Assembly (NCBI GenBank): GCA_024690825.1
Contig: JAILOK010000112.1
Span: forward strand, 30,583-94,582
Reading direction: 5' to 3'
Length of the DNA stretch: 64,000 bases
Origin: Lachnospiraceae bacterium
GTDB taxonomy: Bacteria; Bacillota; Clostridia; Lachnospirales; Lachnospiraceae
Shown here: one piece after another, positions 55,806-64,000 of the stretch
Layout: each line of letters starts with the position of its first letter
Numbering within the stretch: the first letter of the stretch is position 1
Notes under the pieces: model-generated
The model's database searches: none
What the model was told of the DNA's origin: nothing
What the model saw: the letters and a program-made list of their open reading frames with translations, nothing else
Made by a program: the position numbers and the translations under genes

Positions 55806-56831
55806 TTAAAGAAGCTTTATTACCTCGTCCCTGATATCATCCATATAGGGCGCCGTGATCCCGAAATCCATCTCTCTGTAGGTCCAGGCTGATCTTCCTA
55901 TACCGTACTTTTCAAAAGCACTGCTTATGAAACGATACCACTTTATGGAATTGTCCGGTCCGGAAAGATCTATCATACCGTATTCTCCGCAATAGAGAGA
56001 TGTCCCTCTCTCCTCCGCAAGCTTTACGGCCTTTTCGAACTTCTTTTCAAAAAACTCTGCAGAAAGCGTCGATGAGGGATCCATTCCGGGAAAACCTTCA
56101 AAATCCGGATCCACATTATCTATTGTCGCTTTTTTCAGTTCATCATAGGTTGCATCCGTAGTGATCCTGAAGGATGTGTCCATCCGCTCTATCCATGCCG
56201 CTCCCTGATGTGTCAGGATTATGGGCTCATAAAAATGGAAATTATATATTATGTTTTCATCCTGCGGCGCATTAAGATACGGCAGGGATTCGATATTGTT
56301 ATAATGATAACCTCCAACCAGTATCTTTATCGTGGGTGAGACGGCCCTTATTCTTTTTATACATTCATCGCTGACGCGGTTCCATGTGTCGCTGTATTCG
56401 CTCTTTGTCACCTCGTTTAAGAGTTCAAAGGCAAGCATGTCTTCATTCTTCGCAAATCTTTTTGCAAATTCCTCCCAAAGAGCTTTGAAACGTTCCTGAT
56501 AGCCTTCATTATCAAAGAAACCTCCGACTTCTCCCTCATCAAAGGCATATCCATAGGTCTTGTGCAGGTCAAGGATCATATTCAATCCGTACTTTCTGCA
56601 CATGTCTATTGCCCACTGGATATAAGAAAAGCCCTCATCCCTGTAATTGCCTTCTTCATCCTCCACAAGCTCATAATCAACCGGGATCCGGACATGGTCA
56701 AGACCCCATCCAGAAACTGTATCAAAATCCTTTTCCGTTATAAACCGGTCATACCTTTCTTTTGTATGGTCACACTGCGAAAGCCATCCTCCAAAATTGA
56801 TACCATGCTCAAAGCCTTTCCATTTCTTCAT
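55806..56831 (-). CDS. GH5 endoglucanase/exoglucanase-type glycosidase
   Basis: A 341-residue cytoplasmic enzyme, no signal peptide. GH5 signatures: INFGGWLSQCDHTKE, DHVRIPVDYELV, the acid Glu in FELLNEVTKSEY and the nucleophile Glu in SLYCGEYGMID. Intracellular GH5 enzymes often trim imported cello-oligosaccharides or beta-glucans. It sits 42 nt before the HerA-like gene and lies upstream of it; whether the two share a transcript is not clear. RBS AAAGGATCC. Confidence 0.9.
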   Translation of the reverse strand: MKKWKGFEHGINFGGWLSQCDHTKERYDRFITEKDFDTVSGWGLDHVRIPVDYELVEDEEGNYRDEGFSYIQWAIDMCRKYGLNMILDLHKTYGYAFDEGEVGGFFDNEGYQERFKALWEEFAKRFAKNEDMLAFELLNEVTKSEYSDTWNRVSDECIKRIRAVSPTIKILVGGYHYNNIESLPYLNAPQDENIIYNFHFYEPIILTHQGAAWIERMDTSFRITTDATYDELKKATIDNVDPDFEGFPGMDPSSTLSAEFFEKKFEKAVKLAEERGTSLYCGEYGMIDLSGPDNSIKWYRFISSAFEKYGIGRSAWTYREMDFGITAPYMDDIRDEVIKLL

Positions 56832-56965
56832 AATCCGGATCCTTTCATTTTTATATGCTTTATTTTTCTCTTTTTATGCACCTTTACAGATCCGATCAGC
56901 AATCGGATCCCAAACAATTACAGTTTATCAAATATGGCCTGTTGTTGCAATGAAACGATGTAAAG

Positions 56966-56996
56966 AAAAACCCCACAACCAAATGATTGTGGGGTT
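56966..56996 (-). terminator. Terminator of the rplM-rpsI operon
   Basis: AACCCCACAA and TTGTGGGGTT pair around an 8-nt loop and are followed on the minus strand by a T-rich tract (TTTTTCTTT). It begins 24 nt past the rpsI stop. Confidence 0.93.
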
Positions 56997-57020
56997 CTGA
57001 AATCTGCAACAGCAGATTGA

Positions 57021-57431
57021 TCATCTCTTTGAGAACTGGGGTGCCCTTCTTGCTCCTTTGAGACCGTACTTCTTTCTTTCCTTCATTCTGGGATCTCTGG
57101 TGAGATATCCCTCCTTCTTGAGGATCGGGCGGTACTCAGCGTCGATCTGAAGAAGCGCTCTGGAGATGCCGTGGCGGATCGCTCCTGCCTGTCCGGTATA
57201 TCCTCCGCCGAACACATTGACCTGTACATCGTACTTTCCGATAGCAGATGTGGCAACGAGAGGCTGACGAACTATGGTCTTAAGTGTCTCCATTCCGAAA
57301 TAATCATCTATGTCACGTTTGTTGATCGTGATCTTTCCGTCGCCGGGCAGCAGATAAACTCTTGCTACTGATTTCTTTCTCCTGCCGGTTCCGTAATATC
57401 TATCCGTAACTTTTGCTTTCTTTGCAGCCAA
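57021..57431 (-). CDS. rpsI: 30S ribosomal protein S9
   Basis: Family signatures [32 protein letters not shown] and a C-terminal [16 protein letters not shown] tail that reaches the P-site tRNA. At 136 residues it is normal. The start is TTG at 57431, with AGGAGG 8 nt upstream. It follows rplM by 18 nt. Confidence 0.97.
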   Translation of the reverse strand: MAAKKAKVTDRYYGTGRRKKSVARVYLLPGDGKITINKRDIDDYFGMETLKTIVRQPLVATSAIGKYDVQVNVFGGGYTGQAGAIRHGISRALLQIDAEYRPILKKEGYLTRDPRMKERKKYGLKGARRAPQFSKR

Positions 57432-57449
57432 CTTCTTTTCCTCCTATCT

Positions 57450-57878
57450 TTAGAACTTAAGCTCTTCCGGCTTCTGTGCAGCATGCTTGTGCTCGGGGCC
57501 TGCATATACGAAGAGTTTTCTGAACATCTGTCTTCCAAGGGGTCCCTTGGGAAGCATTCCCTTGACTGCAAGCTCAATGACCTGCTCGGGCTTCTTTGCA
57601 AGCTTTGTCTTCAGTGTTTCCTTCCTTACTCCGCCTACATAATCCGAATGTGTCATATATATCTTCTGATCGAGCTTCTTTCCTGTAACCTTTATCTTTT
57701 CCGCATTTATTATGATCACATAATCTCCCGTATCAAGGAAAGGAGTGAAGGTGGGCTTGTTCTTTCCGCGAAGAACGGATGCCACTCCCGCAGCAAGACG
57801 ACCCAGGGTCTGTCCCTCGGCATCCACTACATACCATTTCCTTTCAATGGAAGATGCACTTGCCATATAAGTATCCAT
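57450..57878 (-). CDS. rplM: 50S ribosomal protein L13
   Basis: L13 nucleates 50S assembly. The sequence [44 protein letters not shown] and [14 protein letters not shown] is diagnostic. At 142 residues it is normal. The ATG at 57878 has TGGAGGATT upstream; a start at 57920 would run into the leader. Confidence 0.97.
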   Translation of the reverse strand: MDTYMASASSIERKWYVVDAEGQTLGRLAAGVASVLRGKNKPTFTPFLDTGDYVIIINAEKIKVTGKKLDQKIYMTHSDYVGGVRKETLKTKLAKKPEQVIELAVKGMLPKGPLGRQMFRKLFVYAGPEHKHAAQKPEELKF

Positions 57879-57950
57879 TTCAATCCTCCAAATCAGATTT
57901 TTTCTATAGTTTCGGTGCACAAATCGGGGCTATGACTCGTGCGAAAAAAC

Positions 57951-57980
57951 ATTTTACACTAAAAACGCAGAAACTGTCAA
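57951..57980 (-). promoter_or_regulatory. Promoter of rplM-rpsI, with short leader
   Basis: On the minus strand TTGACA (57980-57975), an 18-nt spacer and TAAAAT (57956-57951) form a strong promoter. The roughly 65-nt leader contains an inverted GATTT/AAATC element near 57922-57886 and may correspond to the L13 autoregulatory leader known in Firmicutes; that match was not checked. Confidence 0.75.
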
Positions 57981-58015
57981 TAGTTTGAGTCTCTTTTGAC
58001 TGTTTTCAGGCCGTA

Positions 58016-58930
58016 TCATCTGTGCATCAGGTTCAGATATCTCTCAAATTCCTTCCTTGACTGATTTTTTATGACGGTCAGTATCATGCCACAGAAAATA
58101 CTTATTATCCCTATGATCCAGGCTGCCGAGATAACTATGAGTGTCGGAAATCTGGGTACCATGCCCGTAGCTATATATTCAAGGATGATCGGTATGAAGA
58201 ACAGCAGACCGATCAGAATAAAGATGCCTCCGAGCCATCCGAAGAATCTCATGGGCCTTAAATCCCTGAGCAGAGAAAATATCGTTTTTATAACCTTCAG
58301 TCCGTCAGAATAGGTGTTAAGCTTTGAACTTGAGCCTTCCTTCCTGTCCCTGTATTCCACCGGAACCTCTCTTATCTTCATTCTGTTATCGAGAGCAAAG
58401 ACCGTCATCTCGGTTTCTATCTCAAAGCCCTCGCTCATGATCGCAAAGGATTTCACGAAATCTCTGGAAAAGGCTCTCGCTCCGGTCATGATATCCCTGA
58501 TATCGGAGTTAAAAAGGGTATTTATCAGATCCCTGACGAGTCTGTTTCCAAAATTGTGAAAGGGTCTTTTATTTTCGGAAAAATAGGTGGAGGACAGTCT
58601 GTCTCCTATGACCATATCCACTTTTTCATTAAGGACCATGTCACGAAATGCGGGCGCAAAAGACGCCGGATATGTGTCGTCTCCGTCCGCCATTATATAA
58701 CAGTCCGCTTCTATTTCACGGAACATGCTCCTGATGACATTTCCCTTGCCCTGCCTTTCTTCCCTGCAGACGATCGCTCCGGCTTCACGCGCGATCCTTG
58801 CAGTATCATCCGTGCAGTTGTTGTCATATACATATATATCCGCTTCGGGAAGTTCCTTCTTAAAATCCTTTACTACGGCCTCTATCGTCGATTCTTCATT
58901 GTAACAGGGTATGAGCACGACTGTTCTCAT
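58016..58930 (-). CDS. Polyprenyl-phosphate glycosyltransferase (GT2, DPM1-like)
   Basis: A 304-residue GT2 enzyme that should load a sugar onto a polyprenyl phosphate, supplying GT-C enzymes such as those elsewhere in the window. Motifs: VVLIPCYNEESTIEAV, the metal motif MADGDDTYPA, and RAFSRDFV. Two C-terminal membrane helices (about 236-290) anchor it, in the GtrB/DPM2-like manner. The transferred sugar is unknown. RBS TAGGAGAATA; it lies 21 nt after truA. Confidence 0.85.
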   Translation of the reverse strand: MRTVVLIPCYNEESTIEAVVKDFKKELPEADIYVYDNNCTDDTARIAREAGAIVCREERQGKGNVIRSMFREIEADCYIMADGDDTYPASFAPAFRDMVLNEKVDMVIGDRLSSTYFSENKRPFHNFGNRLVRDLINTLFNSDIRDIMTGARAFSRDFVKSFAIMSEGFEIETEMTVFALDNRMKIREVPVEYRDRKEGSSSKLNTYSDGLKVIKTIFSLLRDLRPMRFFGWLGGIFILIGLLFFIPIILEYIATGMVPRFPTLIVISAAWIIGIISIFCGMILTVIKNQSRKEFERYLNLMHR

Positions 58931-58951
58931 GTTTTATTCTCCTAAAAGTCA

Positions 58952-59707
58952 TCAACACCGGTATGTTCTGTCAAGTATTTCTATATCTTCAAGACATAAT
59001 CCCTGTGGTTTTGCCGTGGGACCTGCTTTTGTCCTGTCCGCAGCATCAAGAATGCTTTGCATCGCTTCAGGATCAGTCTTTCCTCTCCCGACATCGATCA
59101 GAGTTCCTGCGATTATCCTTACCATATTATAAAGAAATCCCGTACCGCTCACTTTGATATATATCTCATTTTCAACCCGGCTGACGCCTATGCCGGTGAT
59201 CCTTCTGACGGTACTTTCCGCCTGGGTATGGACGCTGCAGAAGCTTTTGAAATCATGTTCTCCCAGAAGTATCCTCGATGCCTCATCCATCTTTTTTTCA
59301 TCCAGGGAAACCGGTACAAAACATGTATACCTGCTCTTTGTCGGGATCTCAAACCTGTCGTTTATTATACTGTAGACATAGGTTTTGATACAGTCACATT
59401 TCCTCGGATGAAAACCGTCCTTCACGCCGTATGATCCCCTGATCCTTATATCTCCCGGGAGCCGGACATTCAGGGCTCCTGACACTTTTTCCGGATCGAT
59501 AGAGGACAAACTATCAAAAACAGCTATGTTCTTTTTTGCATGAACTCCCGCATCGGTACGACTGGCGCCGATAACCTCCACATCTCTTCCTTCAAGGCTG
59601 CTTACGGCCCTGTTAAGCTCACCCTCTATCGTTACGGCATTCTCCTGTAAGGCAAAGCCGTGATAATCCGTTCCGTCGTACGCTACCTCAAGCAATACTC
59701 TTTTCAA
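58952..59707 (-). CDS. truA: tRNA pseudouridine synthase A
   Basis: Makes pseudouridine at tRNA positions 38-40. VAYDGTDYHGFALQ start, catalytic Asp in GASRTDAGVHAKKNI, and GTGFLYNMVRIIAGTLIDVG near the end. At 251 residues it is normal. The TTG at 59707 overlaps the ecfT stop (TTGA); upstream starts would add 43 residues of poor quality. This gives the classical rplQ-ecfA1-ecfA2-ecfT-truA order. Confidence 0.93.
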   Translation of the reverse strand: MKRVLLEVAYDGTDYHGFALQENAVTIEGELNRAVSSLEGRDVEVIGASRTDAGVHAKKNIAVFDSLSSIDPEKVSGALNVRLPGDIRIRGSYGVKDGFHPRKCDCIKTYVYSIINDRFEIPTKSRYTCFVPVSLDEKKMDEASRILLGEHDFKSFCSVHTQAESTVRRITGIGVSRVENEIYIKVSGTGFLYNMVRIIAGTLIDVGRGKTDPEAMQSILDAADRTKAGPTAKPQGLCLEDIEILDRTYRC

Positions 59708-60510
59708 AGCATTCCCACTCTCTGTGCCGTAATCACGAGCGCAAAATATAAACAAAGGACAATGTATGCAGTAAAGTCCGAACTCCTGTATACAAGAGGC
59801 TTCATCTTTGTCCTGCCCTCTCCACCATGGTAACACCTTGCTTCCATCGCCATGGCAAGATCATTTGCCCTCCTGAAGGCAGATACAAAAAGCGGAACCA
59901 AAAGAGGGATCAGGGCTCTTGATCTTTTTATTATACCACCGCTTTCAAAATCCGCTCCTCTTGAAAGCTGGGCCTTCATTATCTTGTCTGTCTCCTCCAT
60001 TAATATCGGGATGAACCTGAGCGCAATGGACATCATCATCGCTATCTCATGAACAGGTATCCTGAAAACTTTGAGGGGTTTCATGAGACTTTCCAATCCG
60101 TCCGTCAGGTTATTCGGCGTGGTAGTAAGAGTCATTATGGACGATCCAAGTATCAGATATGTGAGCCTGACAGCCGTATACCCCGCAGTTTTCAGACCCT
60201 CATAGGTTATCTTAAATCTCCAGAAAGACACAAAAGTAATTCCCGGCGTCAGGAAAAGGTTGAAAACCACAGTGATAAACAATATGATTACTACCGCCTT
60301 CATACCCCTGACTATGAAACTGAAGGGAATTCTGGATAAAAGAATGACCGCTGTCAGAAAGGCCGTTGCCACCGCATATGAAGTGATGTTTTTTGCCACA
60401 AACAGCGATATTATAAATATGAATGTTCCCGTGATCTTTACTCTCGGATCAAGTCTGTGCAGAACCGATTCGGTCTGATAATACTGTCCGATAGTTATAT
60501 CCCTCATCAT
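59704..60510 (-). CDS. ecfT: ECF transporter transmembrane component EcfT
   Basis: Membrane scaffold of group II ECF transporters, shared by many vitamin S components (including FolT, 13260). About six helices; the Ala-Arg coupling motifs are in AQLSRGADFE and AMEARCYHGGEG. At 268 residues it is normal. The ATG overlaps the ecfA2 stop. Confidence 0.95.
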   Translation of the reverse strand: MMRDITIGQYYQTESVLHRLDPRVKITGTFIFIISLFVAKNITSYAVATAFLTAVILLSRIPFSFIVRGMKAVVIILFITVVFNLFLTPGITFVSFWRFKITYEGLKTAGYTAVRLTYLILGSSIMTLTTTPNNLTDGLESLMKPLKVFRIPVHEIAMMMSIALRFIPILMEETDKIMKAQLSRGADFESGGIIKRSRALIPLLVPLFVSAFRRANDLAMAMEARCYHGGEGRTKMKPLVYRSSDFTAYIVLCLYFALVITAQRVGML

Positions 60511-61355
60511 AAGCCCAATGCCCTCATGATGCTGTCCGCCGCCTCATCTACCGTAGTGGCTGAAATATCGACATCAAAACCCTTCTGCCTTAACTCTCTT
60601 AGTATATATGTTACCTGAGGAACCGATAATCCAGTTTTCTCAAGCAGTTCCGCATTCAGAAAGACATCCCTCGGATTTCCGTTCATTATGATCCTGCCCT
60701 TGTCCATTACCAGAAGTCTTTCGGCATAATCCGCCATATCCTCCATGCTGTGGGATACCAGCATTACCGTGATATTCTGCTCATCATGAAGGGTCTTAAG
60801 AAGATTAAGTATCTCTTCCCTGCCCTCGGGATCAAGACCGGCCGTAGGTTCATCCAAAATAAGGATCTCCGGTTTCATCGCAAGAACTCCGGCTATCGCT
60901 GCTCTTCTCTTCTGTCCCCCGGAAAGATCAAAAGGAGAGACATCATAACAGTCCTCCATTAAGTTTACGCTCTGGAGGGCCTCATACGCTCTCATTTCGG
61001 CCTCTGTATTGCTTAAACCCTGATTTTTGGGTCCGAAGCATACATCCCTTAATACAGTTTCTTCAAAAAGCTGATGTTCGGGATACTGAAACACAAGCCC
61101 CACCTTGTTTCTTAATTCCTTCAGGCTGTAATCCCTGTCATATATATCCTCTCCGTTGATATATATATGTCCGGAAGTAGCTTTAAGGAGCCCGTTTAAG
61201 TGCTGGATAAGAGTAGATTTCCCCGAGCCTGTTGCACCTATAATGCCGACAAATTCCCCGTCTCCTATCGAAAAGGATATGTCTTTCAGTGCCTGTATCT
61301 CATCGGCTGTGCCGCGGCTGTATGTGAAATTTACATGGTCGCATATGATCGACAT
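60507..61355 (-). CDS. ecfA2: ECF transporter ATPase EcfA2
   Basis: Walker A GATGSGKST, Q-loop VFQYPEHQLFEET, signature LSGGQKRRAAIAG, Walker B ILILDEPTAGLDP. At 282 residues it is normal. It overlaps ecfA1 by 25 nt. The pair powers uptake by the shared EcfT module. Confidence 0.95.
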   Translation of the reverse strand: MSIICDHVNFTYSRGTADEIQALKDISFSIGDGEFVGIIGATGSGKSTLIQHLNGLLKATSGHIYINGEDIYDRDYSLKELRNKVGLVFQYPEHQLFEETVLRDVCFGPKNQGLSNTEAEMRAYEALQSVNLMEDCYDVSPFDLSGGQKRRAAIAGVLAMKPEILILDEPTAGLDPEGREEILNLLKTLHDEQNITVMLVSHSMEDMADYAERLLVMDKGRIIMNGNPRDVFLNAELLEKTGLSVPQVTYILRELRQKGFDVDISATTVDEAADSIMRALGL

Positions 61356-62191
61356 ATCTGTGTCACAAGTTCCTTTCCGGAAAGAATACCGCTCCCGAGT
61401 CTGACACCTCTTCTCTTAAGTTCATATGCCAGTTCGGTAGCCTGGGGAACTCCGAGTCTTAATCTCTTAAGTTCATCGATCCTTGAAAATATTTCCTTCG
61501 GATCTCCGCTCATTACCACCTTTCCCTTATCCATCACGATTATCCTGTCCGAATAGATGGTTTCCTCCATATAATGAGTTATAAGGATGATGGTGACCTT
61601 TTCAACATCATTAAGAGCTCTTGCTGCCCTTATAACTTCCTTTCTTCCCATCGGATCGAGCATCGCAGTGGGTTCATCCATGATGATACACTTCGGATGC
61701 ATGGCCACTACGCCCGCGATTGCAACTCTTTGTTTCTGTCCACCGGAAAGCCTGTTCGGGGAATGCTTCCTGTAGTCATACATCCTTAAGGTTTTTAACG
61801 CCTCATTCACTCTTTCTATGATCTCCGGTGTTGGAATACCCATGTTCTCGGGTCCGAAACCCACATCTTCCTCCACAATGGACCCTATGATCTGGTTGTC
61901 CGGATTTTGGAAGATCATTCCGGCAGCCTGTCTTACATCCCATACATTCTCTTCAACGGATGTATCCTTTCCGTCGACATAAACACTGCCTTCACAGGGA
62001 TAGAGAATGGCATTTATCTGTTTTGCAAGCGTTGATTTGCCTGATCCGTTGCCGCCGAGGATACTGATGAATTCACCTCTTTTAATGTCAAGACTCACCC
62101 CGTCAACAGCACGCACTATCCCCTCGACGTTTCCTTCCTCGTCACGCCTGATATATTCATATGCGATATTGTCTATCTCTACGATTCCCAT
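61331..62191 (-). CDS. ecfA1: ECF transporter ATPase EcfA1
   Basis: Walker A GGNGSGKST, Q-loop MIFQNPDNQIIGSIVEED, signature LSGGQKQRVAIAG, Walker B CIIMDEPTAMLDP. At about 286 residues it is normal. The ATG at 62191 is preferred; a GTG at 62200 would add three residues. A long inverted repeat separates it from rplQ. Confidence 0.94.
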   Translation of the reverse strand: MGIVEIDNIAYEYIRRDEEGNVEGIVRAVDGVSLDIKRGEFISILGGNGSGKSTLAKQINAILYPCEGSVYVDGKDTSVEENVWDVRQAAGMIFQNPDNQIIGSIVEEDVGFGPENMGIPTPEIIERVNEALKTLRMYDYRKHSPNRLSGGQKQRVAIAGVVAMHPKCIIMDEPTAMLDPMGRKEVIRAARALNDVEKVTIILITHYMEETIYSDRIIVMDKGKVVMSGDPKEIFSRIDELKRLRLGVPQATELAYELKRRGVRLGSGILSGKELVTQICRSYATM

Positions 62192-62230
62192 TTGGTCCAC
62201 GATAAATTTCAGGAAAAATGTTTTTCATGA

Positions 62231-62304
62231 TAAAAACGGGGCTGTTGAAATGTACTTTGTGAACAATCAGCCGGCAGTCCACAAAATACATTTACAACAG
62301 CCCC
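62231..62304 (-). terminator. Terminator-like 25-bp inverted repeat after rplQ
   Basis: Two arms starting GGGGCTGTTG and ending CAACAGCCCC pair over about 25 bp with one mismatch and one indel around an 18-nt loop. On the minus strand five T follow. It lies 17 nt past the rplQ stop, so it should terminate the ribosomal operon. The length and termini also resemble a miniature mobile element. Confidence 0.8.
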
Positions 62305-62321
62305 GAATGAAACAGTGCTGA

Positions 62322-62855
62322 TTATACGAGCTCCAGAAGAACTTCCATGGCCGCATCGCCCTTCCTCGGTCCTATTTTGACGATCCTGGTATATCCGCCC
62401 TTGCGGTCTGCATACCTGGGTGCGATCTCATCAAAGAGTTTTGCGGGAAGATCAACTTTTTTTGTGTTTCTCTTTTTTCCCGGTGCCTCCTTCGGAACAT
62501 CCGTAACCGGATAGAGAACCTTGAGCATCTGGCGTCTGGCGTGAAGTCTTGAAGGCTTGTCTTTCTTTATCTCCTTGTCAACTTCATCATAGATGGTCAC
62601 TCTCTTGCCATCCTTCTCTTCCTTCTGTCTCCTGCCGTCCTTATCCTTCCTTGCTACCTTGGCCTTGATGGTGACAGTTTCGTAATTATCCTTTTCACGG
62701 ACAGCTAAAGTGATGAGCTTCTCCGCTATCTTCTGTACTTCCTCTGCCCTTGCTGCGGTAGTGATGATCTTCTCATTATAGATCAGTGCTGTAACCTGGC
62801 TCCTGAGGAGTGCTTTTCTCTGTGAGGAATTTCTTCCAAGTTTTCTGTATTCCAT
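62322..62855 (-). CDS. rplQ: 50S ribosomal protein L17, with extended insertion
   Basis: L17 lines the peptide exit tunnel. RKLGRNSSQRKALLRSQVTALI start and DRKGGYTRIVKIGPRKGDAAMEVLLELV end are diagnostic. At 177 residues it is longer than the common 115-130; an internal segment from about residue 62 (ARKDKDGRRQKEEKDGKRV) to about 135 is Lys/Glu rich and inserted before the C-terminal part. It lies 115 nt after rpoA. Confidence 0.95.
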   Translation of the reverse strand: MEYRKLGRNSSQRKALLRSQVTALIYNEKIITTAARAEEVQKIAEKLITLAVREKDNYETVTIKAKVARKDKDGRRQKEEKDGKRVTIYDEVDKEIKKDKPSRLHARRQMLKVLYPVTDVPKEAPGKKRNTKKVDLPAKLFDEIAPRYADRKGGYTRIVKIGPRKGDAAMEVLLELV

Positions 62856-62970
62856 TTTTTATACCTCTTTTCTCATTATTACCGGGAGATATGCTCTTTG
62901 GGACTTATAACCCCCCGATGAGAGGTGTGCCGACCTCTTTGGTCTTACCGGCATACCCTAACCTGTTGCT

Positions 62971-63930
62971 TTAATCTGCCTCGCTTCTTAACTCGAGTCC
63001 CAGATCCTTAAGTTTTGCAAGCACCTCTTCTAAAGACTTGCGGCCTAGGTTCCTTACCTTCATCATATCTTCCGATGTCTTGTTCGTAAGCTCGGAAACG
63101 GTATTGATGCCGGCCCGTTTGAGACAGTTGTACGATCTTACCGAAAGTTCCAGTTCATCGATGTTCATGCTCAGGATATCAACCTTCGCATCTTCCTTCT
63201 TGGATGTCATCACTTCGGTATTCGTGGCAGCCTCGGAAAGATCCACGAACAGATTGAGATGCTCACTCAAGATCTTGGCTGCAAGACTTATCGCCTCCTC
63301 GGGTGTAAGTGTTCCGTTGGTGTAGACATCAAGTGTAAGCTTGTCAAAGTCTGTCTGCTGGCCTACACGGGTATTCTCCACGCTCATGTTGACACGCTCA
63401 ACAGGTGTATAGATCGAATCTATGGCTATGACACCGATCGGCAGATCGGGAGATTTGTTGCCTTCCGAACTCACATAGCCCCTGCCGCCCGTTATGGTCA
63501 GCTCTATGTTAAGCTTACAGTCCTTTCCACCGTTAAGAGTGGCGATATGCTGGTCTTTGTTTATGATCTCTATATCCTGATCACACTGGATGTCGGCGGC
63601 AGTAACCTCGCCTTCACCCTCAAATTCGATATAAGCTGTCTTTACCTCGTTGCCCGTACTGTTATTCCTGATTGCGATATCCTTAATATTAAGGATTATC
63701 TCCGTTACATCCTCTTTTACTCCCGGGATCGAAGAAAACTCATGAAGGACACCGTCGATCTTAACCTGACTTATGGCGGTTCCGGGAAGTGATGAAAGCA
63801 TGATCCTTCTGAGTGAATTGCCAAGGGTTATACCATAACCCCTCTCCAAGGGCTGACATACAAATCTCGCATATTTATTGTCCTCGGAAACATCAAGTAT
63901 CTCTATCTTTGGTTTTTCAAATTCAAACAA
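62971..63930 (-). CDS. rpoA: DNA-directed RNA polymerase alpha subunit
   Basis: NTD dimerisation region [21 protein letters not shown], and [28 protein letters not shown] with the DNA-contact helix [10 protein letters not shown]. At 319 residues it is normal. The start is TTG at 63930, with AGGAGG upstream and no nearer in-frame ATG. It lies 15 nt after rpsD in the usual order. Confidence 0.97.
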   Translation of the reverse strand: MFEFEKPKIEILDVSEDNKYARFVCQPLERGYGITLGNSLRRIMLSSLPGTAISQVKIDGVLHEFSSIPGVKEDVTEIILNIKDIAIRNNSTGNEVKTAYIEFEGEGEVTAADIQCDQDIEIINKDQHIATLNGGKDCKLNIELTITGGRGYVSSEGNKSPDLPIGVIAIDSIYTPVERVNMSVENTRVGQQTDFDKLTLDVYTNGTLTPEEAISLAAKILSEHLNLFVDLSEAATNTEVMTSKKEDAKVDILSMNIDELELSVRSYNCLKRAGINTVSELTNKTSEDMMKVRNLGRKSLEEVLAKLKDLGLELRSEAD

Positions 63931-63945
63931 TTGAAAACCTCCTAT

Positions 63946-64000
63946 TTACTTGGAATATAACTCGACTATGAGCATTTCATCTACGGGAACGTCTATTTCC
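63946..64000 (-). CDS. rpsD: 30S ribosomal protein S4, C-terminal end only
   Basis: The last 17 codons and stop are in the window, reading EIDVPVDEMLIVELYSK, the conserved C-terminus of S4. The rest lies beyond the right edge. Order rpsD-rpoA-rplQ supports the call. Confidence 0.88.
   Translation of the reverse strand, partial: EIDVPVDEMLIVELYSK

Overview
The window looks like a core-chromosome stretch of a Gram-positive anaerobe of the class Clostridia, most likely a member of the Lachnospiraceae. The support is indirect: a groESL operon with a perfect CIRCE operator, a rubrerythrin with its rubredoxin domain at the N-terminus, an ECF transporter module beside rplQ, an ECF-type folate transporter, single-chain PurL, type IV pilus motor genes without outer-membrane components, TelA/XpaC genes, and strong AGGAGG ribosome binding sites with several TTG starts. 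There is no rRNA, phage, transposase or CRISPR array. Most genes lie on the minus strand.

Layout. 1-10874 (minus): a tightly packed run of a trigger-factor-like lipoprotein, asnS, a NlpC/P60 wall hydrolase, pilB, pilT, pilC, rnhA, a membrane GGDEF protein with a degenerate active site, and an HD-domain protein cut by the window edge. 11109-11993 (plus): a three-repeat MshEN-like plus CheX-like protein. 11986-18629 (minus): a tRNA-Leu followed after only 15 nt by a methyltransferase gene, then plsC, pyrC-pyrK-pyrD, folT and folC. 18667-22230: a GH13 amylase, an RluA-type pseudouridine synthase and a NYN-LOTUS protein. 22387-24292: a two-component system. 24424-24960 (plus): rubrerythrin. 25054-29398: AraC regulator, ahcY, a secreted 29-residue-repeat protein with its own strong promoter, and mtaD. 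29433-31244: pgi and a stand-alone receiver protein.

31317-37669 carries three polytopic membrane proteins of GT-C type, mtaB, and a plus-strand HPr-like protein that lacks the phosphorylatable histidine. 37656-43793: thiI, a cysteine desulfurase and purL. 43812-45929: a 705-residue protein of unknown function with a cyclic-nucleotide-binding-like N-terminus, divergent from a small unknown gene (46018) and a frameshifted GT-C-like gene bounded by 21-bp direct repeats. 48667-48943 is a repeat-rich intergenic region. 48944-50888: groESL. 51069-56831: a gene set of GH5 glucanase, HerA-like ATPase, XpaC, TelA and a possible papain-fold protein. 56966-64000: rplM-rpsI, a dolichol-phosphate-mannose-synthase-like glycosyltransferase, truA, ecfT-ecfA2-ecfA1, rplQ, rpoA and the end of rpsD.

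Themes. The first 12 kb links type IV pilus motors to c-di-GMP-type domains (MshEN, GGDEF, HD) and a wall hydrolase. ahcY and mtaD suggest handling of S-adenosylhomocysteine, perhaps by way of the inosyl form. The GT-C proteins and the polyprenyl-phosphate glycosyltransferase suggest cell-surface glycan synthesis. The least explained items are the secreted repeat protein, the 705-residue protein, the MshEN-CheX protein and the TelA/XpaC/HerA-like set.
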